64,000 nucleotides of DNA from Lycorma delicatula (Eukaryota; Arthropoda; Insecta; Hemiptera; Fulgoridae): the NCBI RefSeq assembly GCF_047948215.1, contig NC_134455.1:160066575-160130574 (forward strand). The letters run 5' to 3'. A model generated the notes under the pieces. It had not been told where the DNA came from, ran no database searches, and saw only the letters and a program-made list of their open reading frames with translations. This document shows positions 35,495-47,169 of this stretch, in pieces; the first letter of the stretch is position 1; every line of letters starts with the position of its first letter. The translations under genes were made by a program, and so were the position numbers.

Positions 35495-37730
35495 ATTGTC
35501 AATATCTGTAAATTACACAATCAGTAAAACCAAATTCAAAGCTTCCTCTCAATAAAACAGAAAAAAATTTAGATTATAATGTGGAAGATCCTAAATAAAA
35601 CAAACCTTTCTTCTTTTTAGAACACCTACGTTTGTAAAGTGGAATGAAAGAAAATATTTTATTGTAAAATAACAATGGTTTCGAATAAGAAAGTGTATGT
35701 CATGTTGGTTGGGGACAATCCTTTCCCAGAGCTTGCTGGGGGAAATTTGATTTACATGTATTACATTTTATTTTTTTTGTATTACAGAAGTCAAAAATGG
35801 CTCAAACCCATATGGAAAAGGCTTACTAACTTACTAAAACGTTTGTTTCCAGACGAAGAGATAGTTTCTAGATAGACAAAAAAGTTAGTTGCTTCTAGAC
35901 TTTAATTTGAAACTAGAATTTTTAAAACAGATAAATCCTATCACAAATTACGTTATGCTTCATAAACATAATATTAATGTTTATTTTGTTTTGTTGTAAG
36001 TGTACCATGTAATTCTGTATTAATAGGTACTGCTGTTTTAAATTGATGTGCAGTGAATCAGTATTTAACAGAATTTTATTTTACTTTGCTAATATTAATT
36101 GGACCATTTATAAACAACAGACCATCACACAAGCGCTATTTTAAAAAATTCATACCGCTGAAAGGAGCTTTAATATAATTTTAGAATTCTGTTTTTTTCC
36201 AAAATTGTTTTTATAACGATTAAATTCCACCCTCAAATTCGTTAGTTTTTGGCACTTGGTCTGCTGTTTAATGAGTTATTGTTGATAGTTTATTAGTTCC
36301 TAAGACCATCTGTTGTTATAAAATAAATACTTGCTTTCAGAAAAAAAAAGTATAATTTTTTATTATGTGAATGATATGAGTGACTATTATAAAACAAATA
36401 ATCCCTTTCCGCATGCCGGAAGGCGCAGATAGATTTCAGCGATGCTAAGTAGGGGATAAAGAAGATTTCCACCTTAAAGTTAAGAAAAACATCAAATTTA
36501 CTAAATACCACAATGGTTGCATGTGAAAAAAGTTTCACATGTTCAGCACATATGACAAGCCCCATCTTCTTACAATTTCAGCAACAGTTTGGTCATCTCT
36601 AGCTGTAAGGGTTGGTCATATCAAAAACTTTACTTAAGTTTTAGGCCCGTAATCAAAGAATAGTAGGAACTTCAAACGAATTCGATATTTTACTTAATAA
36701 GAAAGTTATAGTGATTTTTTTTTTCAAAAAAGCCTCCATTTCCACCCCCATGGTCCGATTTTGCCAATTAAAAAACTCGATCAAGATTTTGGGTCGTTGT
36801 ATTTTATCTATCAATTTGAAAGGGATTGGCGCAAAATTACAGCAGTTATCGTGTCCACAAGAAAGTGAAATACATACATATCTTTATATATATATAAAAT
36901 TATGAACTGATGGTGGGGTCTGGGGGATGTGAAACGCGAAGATATGTCAAAATTTTCTGGAAGTCGAATTATGGTTATCTATTACAATAGGTAGCTTTCG
37001 TATGAAATCTATCTATAACTGAATGAAAAACAGAAAAAAACTAATTAAATTTAAGTATAAAAAATTTTACATAAAGGTACAATAATATTAAATCAAAAAT
37101 TGTATATTTGTAATATAAAATTTAGAAAATATAATTATAGAATAATATATAAGTAACCTCAATTTCAAGAAAAGTGTTATTTGTTTAACAATAAATAATT
37201 TGAGTGATTATTACAAAACGAAAAAAATCTGAATGGGAAACAAAATACATTAATATTAACATTATGAAAGCATAAACTTTTTTTTACATTATAATATGAA
37301 ATCCATTTCCTAAAAATTAATTTGTAACATAATATAAAAATAAATAACTGAAATTAAAAAAGAAACATTCATTTAACAGCCAGGAAATTAATAAAGAAAG
37401 GGCTTAAAGATTCTCAAAAAGAAATCTGCAAAATTGATACTGTAACTTTTAAAATTCAGGGGACATTATCTTTGAAAAATAAAAAAACAACATGAAAAAA
37501 TAAAATAAAACATAATAAATCTTTAAAGAAATAATTTCATGCTATTTTTACATACTATTTTGTGCACTTCAATACATTAAGGTTTTTAAAGTAGAATTTA
37601 TTTGAGAATTAATAATAGATTTCTTGTACGTAACACAAAAATTCCAGATGGTAAAAACTTTTTAAAGTTGTTCTGGAATTCAGAATTAATTTTTACAGGA
37701 AAGACATAGGATAAAATATTAAATTAATCA
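35495..37730. other. Intron; GC-shifted repeat-like stretch
   Basis: 36400-36990 has less AT bias than its neighbours and looks like old repeat sequence, but I cannot name it. The remainder is AT-rich with no gene recognised. Confidence 0.4.
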
Positions 37731-37748
37731 GTTAGAGGGTCTAAAGAT

Positions 37749-37848
37749 GACTTCCGGTAAAGCCTCTCAGGACTTGGAACAGAGGGGGTGGTGTGGCAAC
37801 CGGTAATGTCACAAGGTGGGTGTCTTCCCCCTACGAGGTTGTGATGGG
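37749..37848 (+). mobile_element. Copy of GC-rich retroposon family X
   Basis: About 100 bp nearly identical to the reverse complement of 14842-14943 (for example TGTCACAAGGTGGGTGTCTT and CTTCCCCCTACG). It ends in GATGGG like the 597-bp copy. A (TG)n-like stretch lies just downstream (37870-37900). No clear target-site duplication was found. Confidence 0.75.
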
Positions 37849-37859
37849 TGGAGGGGGTT

Positions 37860-38480
37860 TGTAGTATATTGCTTGTGTGTGTGTTTGTGCATGTGTAATG
37901 ATAATCAAGCATAACAAATGTTATATTCCAACAGAGAACCAAAAATGATCTGATGATATCAACTGGCACTGCATCAATCTTGATAGTTTTCAAAATAATC
38001 AAGGTTGTATATGAGGTATCAGAGCATCACCAACCAAGTGAGAACCAATCAACCTATTGCTATCAAATTTTTAGGATACATTTGTGTTATTCCAGAGAAG
38101 GTTTTAAGCTATAAATGGAGGCCCTATCCCCCTTCGTGAATAAGGGGGAAGTGGGAGCTATGTCAAGAACAAGGGAAATTTTGAAGGAAAGAGAACTTTT
38201 CAGGGTTTAATTGTTATTTATTAGTATTATTATCACAAACTTTAGGACAGCAAACACAGCGAGGGTCCAAGGGGAGCCCTCTGATTAGACAGGAAGGGCA
38301 ACCAAAACAAGCCCTGATCAGCTAGTTTAACTTTAATATTATGATTCTGTTCCCTACATGTATCTACCCATAGTATTATTTCAGTAATATTAGAAAACAA
38401 ATTGTTTTTAAAGAATTTTCTTGAACATCTCTGCCTACCTGACCTTCAAGCCAAACTTTGCAGTAACCTTCATTTACTGA
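37860..38480. other. Intron with unclassified GC-shifted sequence
   Basis: 38030-38330 is less AT-rich than its surroundings and carries a short C/G hairpin near 38127-38149, but has no recognised coding content. Confidence 0.4.
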
Positions 38481-38489
38481 TGCCTTTTG

Positions 38490-38950
38490 GACACTTATTT
38501 ATTTACTCTTAGATGCTACAGGCCAATGTAACCCTGGCCTTCCATACATAGCACTGCTATCTATCTCAATCCTCTGCCTGTCCTCTCCAATTGAAAACAT
38601 CAAGTGTCCTCAAGTCGAACTCCACATCCATCCATCTATTCTGCCTTTTCTTCTTCTATTGTACATAGTTTCCATCCAAATCCTCCTTGTCATCCTTTCC
38701 TAATGACTCACCACCCATCTAATTCTACCTGATTTAACCAACATTACAATATCTTCATTTTCCAGTAAGTTATTAATTTCAACATTACTTCTCACTCTTC
38801 ACTCCCCATTCTCACAGACTGGTACAGTGATTTTTCTCATTTTTCTTTCAAAAATTCTCAGCTTTGATGCATCATGGTTCTGAAACATGGGTGGTGACAT
38901 GAATGATGCATCAAAGCTGATAATTTTTGAAAGAAAAATAATGAGAAGGA
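38490..38950 (-). mobile_element. LINE 3'-coding fragment with inverted 5' piece
   Basis: Minus strand 38490-38862: HDASKLRIFERKMRKITVPV, CENGEWRVRSNVEINNLLEN, and DIVMLVKSGRIRWVVSH then ERMTRR, followed by RKGRIDGW. This is the LINE C-terminal region of the pattern ILRxIxGPVxENGEWRxRYN..GRxRWxGHxxRM. The plus strand at 38871-38950 encodes GSETWVV then NDASKLIIFERKIMRR, the sequence just upstream and overlapping, in the opposite direction. The overlap makes 43-bp inverted arms (about 38830-38862 and 38900-38948). Confidence 0.72.
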
Positions 38951-40467
38951 ACCATAACATACCACAGGACACCAGAGTTTCATCTTAACTGCTTTTGATA
39001 AGCTTTTGTCAATAGCATTCCATTATTGATTTTTATTTACAGACCGTCAAATGTTAAATTTGACTTTACGAAGTGGTTTCCTAATTAAATTAAATTTAAT
39101 TTTGTATAAAATTCTATTATGTGTTAACTGAGATGTATGATTTTGGCTTTCAGTTTTGTACAAATCAATGTGAGAATATTTATAAAATATATAAATAACT
39201 GAACAGATTTGAAATATAATGAAAAATAAAATAATGCACATAACCAAAACTTTACTGACCTCATGGCTTACCTGATTTAAATCCAGGTAATACACACAAT
39301 ACAAAATCCAGGTAATAAAGTTTTTACACACACTATAAAATTGTCACGTTATAGTCTCATCATTAAACTTTAAACTTATAAATTTAAATGGCGAATTGAT
39401 CAACAAAAAAAAGAAGTACAATCAGAAAATTTTTTAACGGAGTTTAATGGTGTGTCCTTAGGTTACTAAAATGTTCTTATTTGAAAAATGTTTGTTACCA
39501 GTTATTATGTTTAAATATAACTGGTTCTAACGTAATTTTTTTTGTAAACATAGATGAGTAAGGAGTAAAAATAATACAAAAAATTGTATTAATGAATTTT
39601 GACTCTTCAGATCACAAATGTATCTAATGACTTTTCTGTAAAATGAGTATCTATTCATATGTAGTTAAGGAACAAAATCCTAGATATTTGCAGAACATGC
39701 AATGTTAGGATTTATCAATTCACAGTAACTCATTTACCTCAATGTCTCATGCAACCTTAAACACATCTCTTGGAACAAAAGTTTTTTTTTGTAGAAATTT
39801 CACATGTGTAAATAAAAAAATATTTAATCAGAAGAAGAGTAAATAAAATTTTCCTTTTTTTTAGATTATTTTACTCTGAAAGAGTAAATTTTTATTTTGC
39901 GAGTTAAAACATTTTTCTTTGTTTTTTTTTTGTCAATAGCAGGTGATGGTTCACTAATAAATATTTCAAGCAAAGAAATAGTAGGCAGTGTTGTCAGGAA
40001 AAAAATATTGGTACATCAAAAATTAAGGTAAAATATTCATGCTCCCAGTTTAAGCCTTAATTCTCTCTTAACATTGGAGTTATTTGTATAAAGCATTTAT
40101 GTATTTTGTATAAAACATTTCTTATTGTTCATCTAATAAGCAATAAAAGTACCATTCAGATCAGGCTAGCTAATTTTGAGTTTTCATTGTAGGAATGTGT
40201 TTTCATTACAGACACACAGACATTTTGATTTATATATAAAGAGTAAAAAAGTATAGTCTAATTCTCAGCCATAGCCCCAAGACTGTAAGCACCTTAATGG
40301 AATTTGTGTGTAATAAATTAATATTGTAACATACAAATTTGGAAGATTAAATAAACAACAATCAAAATTATAATATTAGCAGATTCAATATGAGAGGGCT
40401 TGAATAAATACACTGCATTTGTTAATCATTCAAAATAGAAGTTTAACTACACATTTAAAAACTTTAC
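38951..40467. other. Intron, no feature recognised
   Basis: AT-rich; no recognisable coding sequence. 40645-41310 likewise. Confidence 0.6.
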
Positions 40468-40644
40468 CTTAGCACTAATCTCAGTCATATCTCTAGCTGG
40501 CAACTGACTAAAGTCCTGTTGTAGAGCACATGCCTCCACTACTCTATCATATAGATTCTTATCATATGGTCTACCAAACAATATATTGCTTCTCACAGTT
40601 CCATTCTGAATCCATGCCTGTTGTGGTACATATGCTATTCTACC
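40468..40644 (-). CDS. ABCC: ABCC exon: NBD1 Q-loop
   Basis: 59 codons, phase 0 to 0. Contains [20 protein letters not shown] and [20 protein letters not shown], the ABCC Q-loop ([10 protein letters not shown]) and the following helical subdomain, ending [17 protein letters not shown]. The Q-loop Gln coordinates Mg and contacts the coupling helices of the TMDs. Acceptor GGCTTTCAG, donor AAG|GTAAAG. The next exon supplies GINLSGGQ exactly as the family predicts. Confidence 0.95.
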
Positions 40645-41317
40645 CTGAAAGCCACAAAATTAAATAGTCATTTGCAGCATTTGAAATAGTCACTTTGTGT
40701 CATTTGCAAGATTGCTTGGTTTTCAGCTTAAATTGTTATCTGATAAGTAAAATAAAAATAATGTTTCAAAAATAGAGATACCCCACTATAATTAATTATC
40801 ATTTTATTAACAGTTTTTACCATTAACTATAACTTGTCCTAGCGAGACAATATATGAAAGGCTTAAAAGGGAGGGGCTCTTCTATGGACTAATCTGTCTG
40901 AATTTCTCAAAGCCAAAAAAAATGTAATATGAAACACTTCTGGCATCAATTATTTATTACAAGTTTCATATTCTTTTCTAAGTTATTGGAACATCTTTGT
41001 TATAAATATCATGAATTAACTAATAAATTCATCAACTAAATCTATTTGATTATTTTTTTGTATCAATTTGTTGAACTACATGCAATAAAATTAAGATATT
41101 GTTTGCAATTTAAGGCTCAGAATGACCCTTAATTTGTGATTTTCGATTAATAATAGTTCTAATAATAAATTATAATAAGCTCCAATTAGATGGTGGATCA
41201 GAATTGATGTACTATGTTACTGAAAAATTTCTGTGCTATTATTGGAACAGTTTGATTTTGTTAAAATCATAGACATGACTTTCCGAACTTAACCTTTTCT
41301 CCTTTAATTTTGCTTGG

Positions 41318-41700
41318 CTTTTTTTTTTTTTTGGTTTGCTTGGCATTTCACCCGCAACCACCCTATTCGGTCACCCTAAAGCATACAACCAAATGTCAGT
41401 GCCACAAACGGCTACTGAGCCTCGAACAGTTAAGCCACCATATCCTAAATAGCTTCTAGAGTTTACCTAACAGCGTGAGCGAGCCAAGCACGGTGCCATA
41501 CATAACCGGCTTACGTGTCCCAACCGCTCACTTGTCATATATTTGCTAAAATGGGTAGGCGCACGCCATCAACTACTAAAAATATATATGACATCCATAA
41601 ATTAAAATTTATTTCATAGAGACAGTAATTCGTTGGCACGCCTTGGTCGCTGTATGCCAGTAATTACCTGTCCACCATATTGAAACACTTGGAGCCTCCT
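41318..41700 (-). repeat. Possible retroposed sequence with poly(A) tail
   Basis: A T-tract at 41320-41332 is followed by about 350 bp of clearly GC-richer DNA. On the minus strand this looks like a retroposed transcript ending in poly(A). No reading frame, A/B boxes or target-site duplication were recognised. Confidence 0.35.
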
Positions 41701-41881
41701 TTACTTTTGATAATTTCCCATCTTTTATTTTGTTTTATAAAATTATACCAAATTTTATTTTATAAAATAGTACTAAAATTTACCAAGATAACCAGCCGGT
41801 CTAATATTAGGCAATTATAAGACAAGACTTAAAAGCATCTGGTTACCAGTGGTTTTCAGGACATGCTTTTTGTTAATAGTT

Positions 41882-41928
41882 GTTAACGGCAGGGCTGCTA
41901 GTTCCATTATCGCTGCCCTGCCGTTAAC
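41882..41928. repeat. Perfect 14-bp inverted repeat before the mariner ATG
   Basis: 41882-41895 and 41915-41928 are exact reverse complements separated by 19 nt. The right arm ends two bases before the transposase start codon. Confidence 0.92.
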
Positions 41929-41929
41929 C

Positions 41930-43110
41930 ATGGCTGCTCCACTTTCTGTTTGTACCAAAGAAGAGCAACGTTTAGTGATACGTTTTTTGTTGTCGAAAGG
42001 TGTATCAGGGGCCGAAATTCATTGAAGACTGTACAGTACGGGAAAAGTGTGTTGCCCCAACAAAGTGGCTACGAATGGATTGAAAAATTCATAAATGGTC
42101 GCACAAGTGTTACGCACGACAAAGTAGCATGATGACCATTTACTGCCACAAATGAGGAAGGAAAACATTGAGCGTCCACGTGACATGGTTTTCTTAGACA
42201 AACGAGTAACTATTGATGAAGTGGCACATCTTCTGCAAATTAGTCACGGTTCTGCCTACGAAATCATCCATAACAGACTTGGGTTTCATAAAGTCTGTGA
42301 AGATGGGTTCCAAAACAACTCACACAGTTGCATAAATAAACACCCTTGGACATCTGCCAAAAACATTTGGATCGCTATGGTAACAAACGGGACATCTTCT
42401 TAGACAGAATCATCACTGGTGACGAAACACGGATTCTTCATTACGAGCCAGAGAGTAAACGGCAGAGTATGGAATGGAAACATCCAAATTCGGCCTGAAA
42501 AAAAGTTCAAGACCCAACCATCTGCAGGAAAACTGCTGCTTACGGTTTTTTGGGACTCACAAGGCCCAGTACTGGAACATTATAAGGAAAGGGGCATGAC
42601 AATAAACAGTGCGCGTTACGGTGAGATGCTTATTGCCAAGCTGAAGCCTGTAGTTCGAAGCAAACGCCGAGGACTGCTGTCGAAAGGGGTTGTGTTGCAC
42701 GACAATGCCCGTCCACATACTGCTGCCTACATTGATGAAACGCTCCAGAAACTCAACTCTGAAGTACTGGCTCGTCCTCCGTAACGACTACGGAGGAGAA
42801 GGAGCAAGATCAGGACGATCTTGCTCCTTCTGACCACCACTTGTTTGGTCCACTCAAAGAGGCATTAAGGAAAAAAAAATTAAGAGTCAATTTACCTCAG
42901 ACGAAACTGTGAGAGAAGCGGTTCATTCCTGCTCGCAGCTCAACGGAAAACCTTCTTTTATGAGGGCATCAGGAAGCTTGTGCAACGATGGACCAAGTGC
43001 GTTGAAATGCAAGGGGACTATGTTGAAAAATGATGTAGATGTAAGTTTCCTATTTGTATTGCAATAAAATTTATAACTACATTGCAGATAATAATTGACT
43101 TACCCTTGTA
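41930..43110 (+). pseudogene. mariner transposase and right end
   Basis: Starts ATGGCTGCTCC (MAAPLSVCTKEEQRLVIRFL), then LSKGVSGAEIH, SGYEWIEKFINGRTSVTHDK, VTIDEVAHLLQISHGSAYEI and IHNRLGFHKVC. After a deletion comes ITGDET (first Asp) with HYEPESKRQSMEW. An open part follows (42419-42784): FKTQPSAGKLLLTVFWDSQG, RGLLSKGVVLHDNARPHTAA (second Asp, HDNARPH). The third Asp block LAPSD is broken by inserted palindromic DNA and reads on near 42825. The right TIR ends at TA 43109-43110 and reads inward GGGTAAGTCAATTATTATC, like the ends of the mariner at 371-1322. A left TIR was not found. Inactive. Confidence 0.85.
42776..42831. repeat. Two adjacent perfect hairpins in mariner coding DNA
   Basis: Arms 42776-42783/42789-42796 (8 bp) and 42797-42811/42817-42831 (15 bp, 5-nt loop). 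The right arm of the second is the normal coding sequence for DLAPS; its left arm is an inverted copy. Confidence 0.92.
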
Positions 43111-44330
43111 CTTCAGTTGCAATAACCATAGAAAAAAGTCATTTTTATACATATCTTATAACCTGTTAGAAAATTAGATGTAATTCAAATAATTTTTTAA
43201 TGAATAAAAATTTTATAGTAAAATAAGTATTAAGTAAAATATGTAAATTACGAAAGTATCTTATAAATTTTTGGGCATTTTATTATATAACAAGGAAGCT
43301 TATTTTGACAAACATGCAACAAGGAGCTTGCAAAATTATTGATACAGTATTAAACAGTAATGGTTTTCTAGTGAATTAATAATAACTTAGTAAATTTTGG
43401 TTTAACTCTACTTATCTAGGAAAAACTTATAAGCAAAGAGTATTTTTTTCATACTAATCAAACTGCTAAGGCTGAATTTTATGGTAAAATTGACATCAAA
43501 CAATCAGTGATGATTAAAAATTTAATTTATGGTTTATTGAAATGAATTAATAAATATGCAATGTTTTATTAAATTAACTTTAGTAATCACCAGTAAATAA
43601 TATACATATCGTACAATACAGAAAGCATTAATTTTAAATATATAAGCCAGACATACTAACAAAGCCTCTGTAAAATTAAAAGCAGCGCCTGCATATTTTT
43701 TAGATAGAATCATGGACAAAATACTTTGGACAAAAATCAAATTAAAAACAAATACAATACACAGAATACTTATGAGCTTTTAGAGAAAATATAAAACATA
43801 CAAATCACAATATTATTTATTATTTTCTTAGTTATGATGTAGAAGCACATATGTTCCACCATGCCAGTAATAAATTAACTGAGTCAAAAAAATAATAATT
43901 TAATCTTATTTGCATCATATTCACAATAATCAGAAACATTGTAATCAAAATTATTTTCATTCAATTATAAATATACATTAGCTGACAGTTTACCTACAGA
44001 TTTTCCATTTCAGCCACAATCTGACATATACATGCAAGCATTTTGGTAAAAAAATCCACTAATACTTGGAATGAAAAATATACTCATTATAATATATTAC
44101 AGACTGGAAAAGTAAATGGCATCTTGATATTTTAAATCCTGTTATGCAAAACAATTCTTCTAATTTTCTTCAATTAAAAATCCTTAAAGAATTCATGTCA
44201 GTTGTGGGCAAAGTCCATGATGTAGTGACTTTAAACTTCTCTTATAGTTCTGTTTATTAACTATTAATTTCTTATTTTTTCTCTGTCTCATTAATTATTA
44301 AAGAAGGTCAAAGAATCCAGATTTCAATGC
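43111..44330. other. Intron, no feature recognised
   Basis: AT-rich, nothing supported. Confidence 0.6.
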
Positions 44331-44339
44331 TGGGAATAG

Positions 44340-45060
44340 TGGAGAAACATTGGGGGAAACAATGGCTACTTCTCTACACAGAAGGGAATGTGGTATATTT
44401 CTCAGGAAATCAGAGCAATCAAGCAGTGGTGTCACACTCATAATATCGAGGAATGGAAAGATGCAGTATATGAATATAGACCGATTAACAATAGAATCCT
44501 TCTGGTGAGATTAAACACAAAGCTGGTGATGGTCAATGTAATTCAGTTATACATTCCAACATCAGCAGTTTATGATGAAGAAGTAGGAGAGTTTTATAAT
44601 TGACTTGCCTCATGCTATGACTTTCTACCGTCAAAAGAAATCATTATTGTGCAAGGTGACAATAAAATGCAAAGGTAGGCAGTAAAGAAACAGAAATAAC
44701 AGCGTACAGTGGCTATGATCTTGGAGAAAGAAATGATCGCAATGAATGATTACTACAATTCTGTTAAGAAAAGACACTTCAAATAACCGATACACACGCT
44801 CGGTAGCATCTTCATAGACTGTATACTAGATGACTCATCATGTGCTAGATATCGCAACCAAATCGATTATGCCTTGATTTCAGAAAAATAAATAAAGTCA
44901 GTCAAGAATATAAAAACATTTCCCGACACAGATTGCAGGTCAGACCATTAACTGTTATTTGTTTCTTAGAGTCAAGTAAAACAAAATGGCTGGACCAAAT
45001 TGAAGAGATGACAGAAGAAACATTAGGAACACTGATTTAAGGCTCATGACCAAGGCAGGA
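44340..45060 (+). pseudogene. LINE endonuclease-domain fragment
   Basis: Plus-strand pieces: YEYRPINNRILLVRLNTKLV then VIQLYIPTSAVYDEEVGEFY (44470-44600) and KEIIIVQGDN (44635-44665; family IIxGDWNA). Next GYDLGERNDRNE (44710-44750), LLQFC, an NQIDYALIS-type block (44850-44880) and KNIKTFPDTDCRSDH-type text (44910-44950). This is the APE endonuclease of RTE/CR1-like LINEs in correct order (PTS, GDxN, GERN, QIDY, SDH). Stops and frameshifts throughout; no RT domain follows. Confidence 0.7.
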
Positions 45061-46885
45061 TATGAATCAGGTCACCAGCTCACAGATATGAGAGGAAGGG
45101 ATCACTGATGAATTAATTATAAATAATTTTTAATTTTGGTGGTACGGGATATTAGTTTAGATTTCAACAGCTTCCAGTAAGCGCAATTTTCCTACCATTA
45201 TTCTGGTATTTATTTTGCTTGAGATATTATTTTCATGCATAAATTATGTGTTAAAATCCCTAGATTTGAAAATATTTTACTCTCATAATTATAATCATCA
45301 ATTTGAGTTGTGCTGAAAATTCACTTACTTGTATCTGAAGATTCTGAGGGAGAACTTGATTGATCAGGAGCAATAGTTCTACAACTTCCTCTGATCAATC
45401 AGGATAAAGGTATTATGAGATAAAGACTAATTTAAGAATCACCAATCAATACTTGAATATTATTTTATAAAATGTAATGTTAAGAATACTTTCTTTAATT
45501 TTTCTGTCTAAAATCTTGTTTCTTTCTGTAAAAATATTTCTTAATCAGCTGATCAAATATATAAATATACTGTATTTATTTATGGAACAATTGGATATAA
45601 AATTAAAAGAATTTTTTTTTTTAATTATTGTTAATGTTAGATTATTATTTTGAAACTTTTAAAGCAACTCAAAAAATATTTAAATAAAAGTGTTCGTTAA
45701 TTTACTATATAATTTTATTTGCCACAGGGCCAAAACCACAACCTTACAATCATATTCTTGGGTACATAGCATTTCATTTCACTGAATCATCAGATGTAAA
45801 CTAATTCTACTGTGAAAGGTATGTCACCATCTTTCACATGTATACATCAGTGATGCTGTTACCAACTTACTTCAAGTTTGCTCATTGCTTTTCACATTAT
45901 AAAACCAAAGTATTGATTAAATAAAAAAATTCCTTTTTTGTTGGAAATACAACAAATTGCTGAACAAAACGATTACTACATGTGAATTCATAACTATTGT
46001 GTATAGAAAATATGTAAAATGGAACAAATACAATAAGACAATATAGCATATAAAGAAAAAAAACAAAACACAAGTATTTAAAATGTTAATGCAATAAAAA
46101 AGCAGCAAAAAATGTAGTAATAAGATATATAACAAAGAACTTTGAAGTTTGGTATTTAAATTTAACAATAAAGTATTTGATATCTTTCAATAACATGAAT
46201 GAAAAATTTAACAAAAATGTTTATAAAATAAAGTATGACCAATGTAAAGACATTTGCACAGAAAAAATTAGTTAATCATAAACTAAAATTTTTAAACAAA
46301 TGATATAAAAAATAAAAATTCAAAAACATTTCATATTTCTGAGTACTTCATAAAAACAAACACCATAAATAATAAAAGGAATACTGACATTTTTAATGTT
46401 AATAATAATATTAATGAATCAGAACAATTAGGAAGATATTAGATTTATAAATTTAAAAAAAAACATAAATTATTAAATTGAAAGCAGGGATGTTTGCTCA
46501 CATATCATTCAAGATTTTGCTTTGCAGTACTAGATGCTAACATACTCGCTACATTAATGCTGATAATTTAATTCCACTACATATAAATCTTTTGAAAAAG
46601 AACAAGTAACATAGCCATTTTAAATTTTAGACTTTTGTTATATTGCTCATGTAATTTTAGAAACTTCGTGTTTGTTAAGAAAGAACTGCAGGTATCTTCA
46701 AAACATGTTCTTTTATTTAAATAGCAATGATCTGTAAGGTAAGAATATCTTCTTTAAATTTTTATTGCTAAAATTATCTAAATTAATTACCTATTAATTT
46801 AGGTAATTTTATTTAATGCAGATTTTACAATGAACTTAAATGTTTACAATTTAATTATATACAACTTAATTTCCTAAGCACTTAC
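45061..46885. other. Intron, no feature recognised
   Basis: An imperfect inverted repeat of about 14 bp around TGATTGATCAG lies at 45355-45407. Nothing else supported. Confidence 0.55.
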
Positions 46886-47073
46886 CTTTATATTAACATG
46901 TCCACTAACTTTAGGAACATCACCTAACAATGCTGATATTAAAGAACTTTTTCCAGAACCGACAGTTCCAACAACTGCTATAAGAGATCCTTCTGGCACC
47001 CTTAAATTTATATTTTTCAATATCAATTCATCACCCCAAGAGAATGTACCATTTTCAATAATGACCACATCAG
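46886..47073 (-). CDS. ABCC: ABCC exon: NBD1 with Walker A
   Basis: 188 nt, phase 1 to 0. The translation begins [16 protein letters not shown] (A-loop region with TFSWGD) and carries Walker A as [19 protein letters not shown], followed by [11 protein letters not shown]. Walker A binds the ATP phosphates; the catalytic Lys and Ser are intact (GSGKSS). Acceptor TTTTTTGCAG, donor AAG|GTAAGT. The family has the same exon content: beta strands, Walker A and the first helix of NBD1. Confidence 0.95.
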
Positions 47074-47169
47074 CTGCAAAAATTTTGTGTAATTTAAATC
47101 TTTATTACTGAAGTCTTTAGTCTAATAAAACTAATTTACATTTGATAAAGTAGGGATACAACTTGCATG

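Noticed and set aside
38127..38149. C/G-rich hairpin resembling a bacterial terminator
   Set aside because: Wrong kind of genome and no gene upstream.
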